Virus record (IMG/VR): IMGVR_UViG_3300030202_000122
Coordinates: 1 to 21,601 of that record
Source: a virus
Strand: one strand, 5' to 3'
DNA length: 21,601 nucleotides
Shown here: piece by piece, positions 20,393 through 21,601 of the stretch
Numbering within the stretch: position 1 is the first letter of the stretch
Layout of the letters: each line of letters starts with the position of its first letter
Notes under the pieces: generated by a model
What the model was told of the DNA's origin: nothing
Database searches by the model: none
What the model saw: the letters and a program-made list of their open reading frames with translations, nothing else
Translations under genes and position numbers: made by a program

Positions 20393-21601
20393 TTATCCGA
20401 ATACAATAGCCATGGCTATAGCTTTACCTGTTGAGGTTTTTGTATCAAGCTGTGTTTGTATGTTGGAAGTTACTCCATCACTAAAGTTTAATTCTGCTGC
20501 TGTAGCTGTTACGTCTGTTCCACCTATATCTAAAGTAGTCATTGAAACTTCTCCAGCTATAAGTGTTCCAGCAGTATAACCAGTAGCTCCTGTATTAACA
20601 GTTGTACTAGGCTCTGTTTGTGTATCTACAAATAATCTAAAAGTATTATCAGTAGAAGCATCAAAGAAAAGACCAGCATATTTAGTTGTACTAGATTCTA
20701 CATATTTACCAAATAAACCAAAGTCTGTAGCGTTACCACTATTACCATTAGCTAATGATTGAAAATTAGAGTTAGATACTATACTACCTGTTTGGGTTGT
20801 ACTACCTGTAACTACTAAATTTCCTGATACTGTTAAATCATTTGCAATAGTAACATCGTTAGATAACTTAGCACCTGTAACTTGGTCGTCTGCAATATGT
20901 GCAGTATCAATACTACCGTCTGCTATTTGAGCTGAATCAATAGCATCGTCTGCTATCATAGAGTTTACAATAACATCTGCACCAATTACAAAGTCTAGTG
21001 TATTATCACTATCATCATAAGTTACTGCTATGCCAGTTTCTGTATTAGAACTAACCATAGCACCAACTGTATCTGAAATAGTTTCAGCTAGAGTTGTACC
21101 ATTAACTGTTATAGCATCTGCTTCTAATGTGCCATCAACATCAACATCACCTGAAATATCTAAAGTTGCTGCCGCTAGTTGACCACCAATAGTTAAATTA
21201 CCAGAACTAGGATTATAAGTAAATCCTGTATCAGTTTCTAATCCTTGTGTTCCTGTAGCTGCATCAACAAACACAGGAAATATATTTTCATCTGTACTAT
21301 TATTAGCTGTAATAGTTGATGCTGTAGCAATTGCTGCAGTACCTGTAATATCACTTGAAGTTAAAGCAATTGTACCTGTTGTATTAGGTAATGTTGCTGT
21401 AATGTTACCACTAAAAGCAGAGTGAGCAGGTGCTTGTAATCTTGCATAATGAGCATTAGATGATTCACAATAAAAATCTACATATGATTGTGTACCACCA
21501 TTTTTAATAGCAATAGCACCTTGAGATATTGCTACTCCATTTGTAGAGCCACCAGCAATACCTAATGTTCCTGCAATAGTAGCATTAGTGTCTGCTGTTA
21601 A
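20393..21601 (-). CDS. Tail fibre protein, C-terminal 402 residues (runs off the right edge)
   Basis: The frame is open to the right edge (exactly 403 codons with the stop), so any start inside, such as GTG 21274, is spurious. The visible part has the repetitive Thr/Ser/Asn/Ala/Gly pattern of marine phage tail fibres: ITGTAAIATASTITANN, DENIFPVFVDAATG followed by SSGNLTIGG, ISGDVDVDGTLEADAITVNG (beta-helical rungs), IADDAIDSAQIADGSIDTAHI (a hexapeptide-like tract), and VTATAAELNFSDGVTSNIQTQLDTK near the end. The short closing segment (KAIAMAIVFG) with no chaperone domain suggests that the adsorption tip is supplied by the downstream proteins, especially the Gly-rich one. Confidence 0.85.
   Translation of the reverse strand, partial: LTADTNATIAGTLGIAGGSTNGVAISQGAIAIKNGGTQSYVDFYCESSNAHYARLQAPAHSAFSGNITATLPNTTGTIALTSSDITGTAAIATASTITANNSTDENIFPVFVDAATGTQGLETDTGFTYNPSSGNLTIGGQLAAATLDISGDVDVDGTLEADAITVNGTTLAETISDTVGAMVSSNTETGIAVTYDDSDNTLDFVIGADVIVNSMIADDAIDSAQIADGSIDTAHIADDQVTGAKLSNDVTIANDLTVSGNLVVTGSTTQTGSIVSNSNFQSLANGNSGNATDFGLFGKYVESSTTKYAGLFFDASTDNTFRLFVDTQTEPSTTVNTGATGYTAGTLIAGEVSMTTLDIGGTDVTATAAELNFSDGVTSNIQTQLDTKTSTGKAIAMAIVFG

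Noticed and set aside
21272-21274. GTG start for a 293-aa tail-fibre protein
   Set aside because: The same frame continues without a stop to base 21601 with typical fibre sequence, so the GTG is an internal Val codon.

Overview
The window is part of the genome of a tailed phage (or provirus) of an AT-rich Gram-negative, probably marine, bacterium. All supported genes lie on the minus strand, packed end to end with no intergenic gap over about 20 bases, so the window reads as one long late operon running from high to low coordinates. Phage identity rests on a T4-type GH24 endolysin beside a GTA-type holin, a tail-fibre C-terminus, and a set of large virion proteins of a kind I know from marine phages. 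The low GC, the Asp-His-type 2OG-Fe(II) oxygenases and several protein styles familiar from cyanophages and pelagiphages suggest a SAR11-, OM43- or picocyanobacteria-like host. That host guess is inference. No portal, terminase, polymerase, integrase or tRNA is in the window.

Layout in transcription order (right to left): (1) 21601-18486, adsorption structures: a truncated tail fibre, a small beta-rich protein, a 153-aa protein typical of marine phages, and a Gly-rich adhesin. (2) 18473-15939, a modification cassette: one sulfotransferase and three consecutive, mutually different 2OG-Fe(II) dioxygenases. (3) 15937-5059, a small membrane-anchored coiled-coil protein followed by five virion proteins (994, 348, 210, 482 and 1498 aa), probably internal or DNA-ejection proteins. 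(4) 5056-3479, the lysis cassette: endolysin, a 49-aa gene, a holin, and two small membrane proteins. (5) 3477-1, an envelope module not expected in a phage: CsgF, the lipoprotein pore CsgG, a secreted protein with curlin-like repeats, a secreted FecR-domain protein, and the start of a CHASE2-domain sensor that runs off the left edge.

Region 5 is the most interesting part. CsgG and CsgF form the outer-membrane secretion channel for curli amyloid. Here they sit with a plausible amyloid-type substrate and with a FecR/CHASE2 pair, a combination known from bacterial sensory loci. The FecR protein carries eight perfect L-[D/E/A]xxx pentapeptides and ends in what looks like a curlin-type repeat, so it may be a partner or nucleator for the amyloid. 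Three successive gene junctions in this module overlap by 50, 65 and 86 nt, all in the same +1 register, and each overlap covers almost exactly the signal peptide of the downstream gene. Elsewhere in the window overlaps are 20 nt or less, and most structural genes have a good Shine-Dalgarno site embedded in the last codons of the gene before. Everything here is read by eye; no database search or structure prediction was run.
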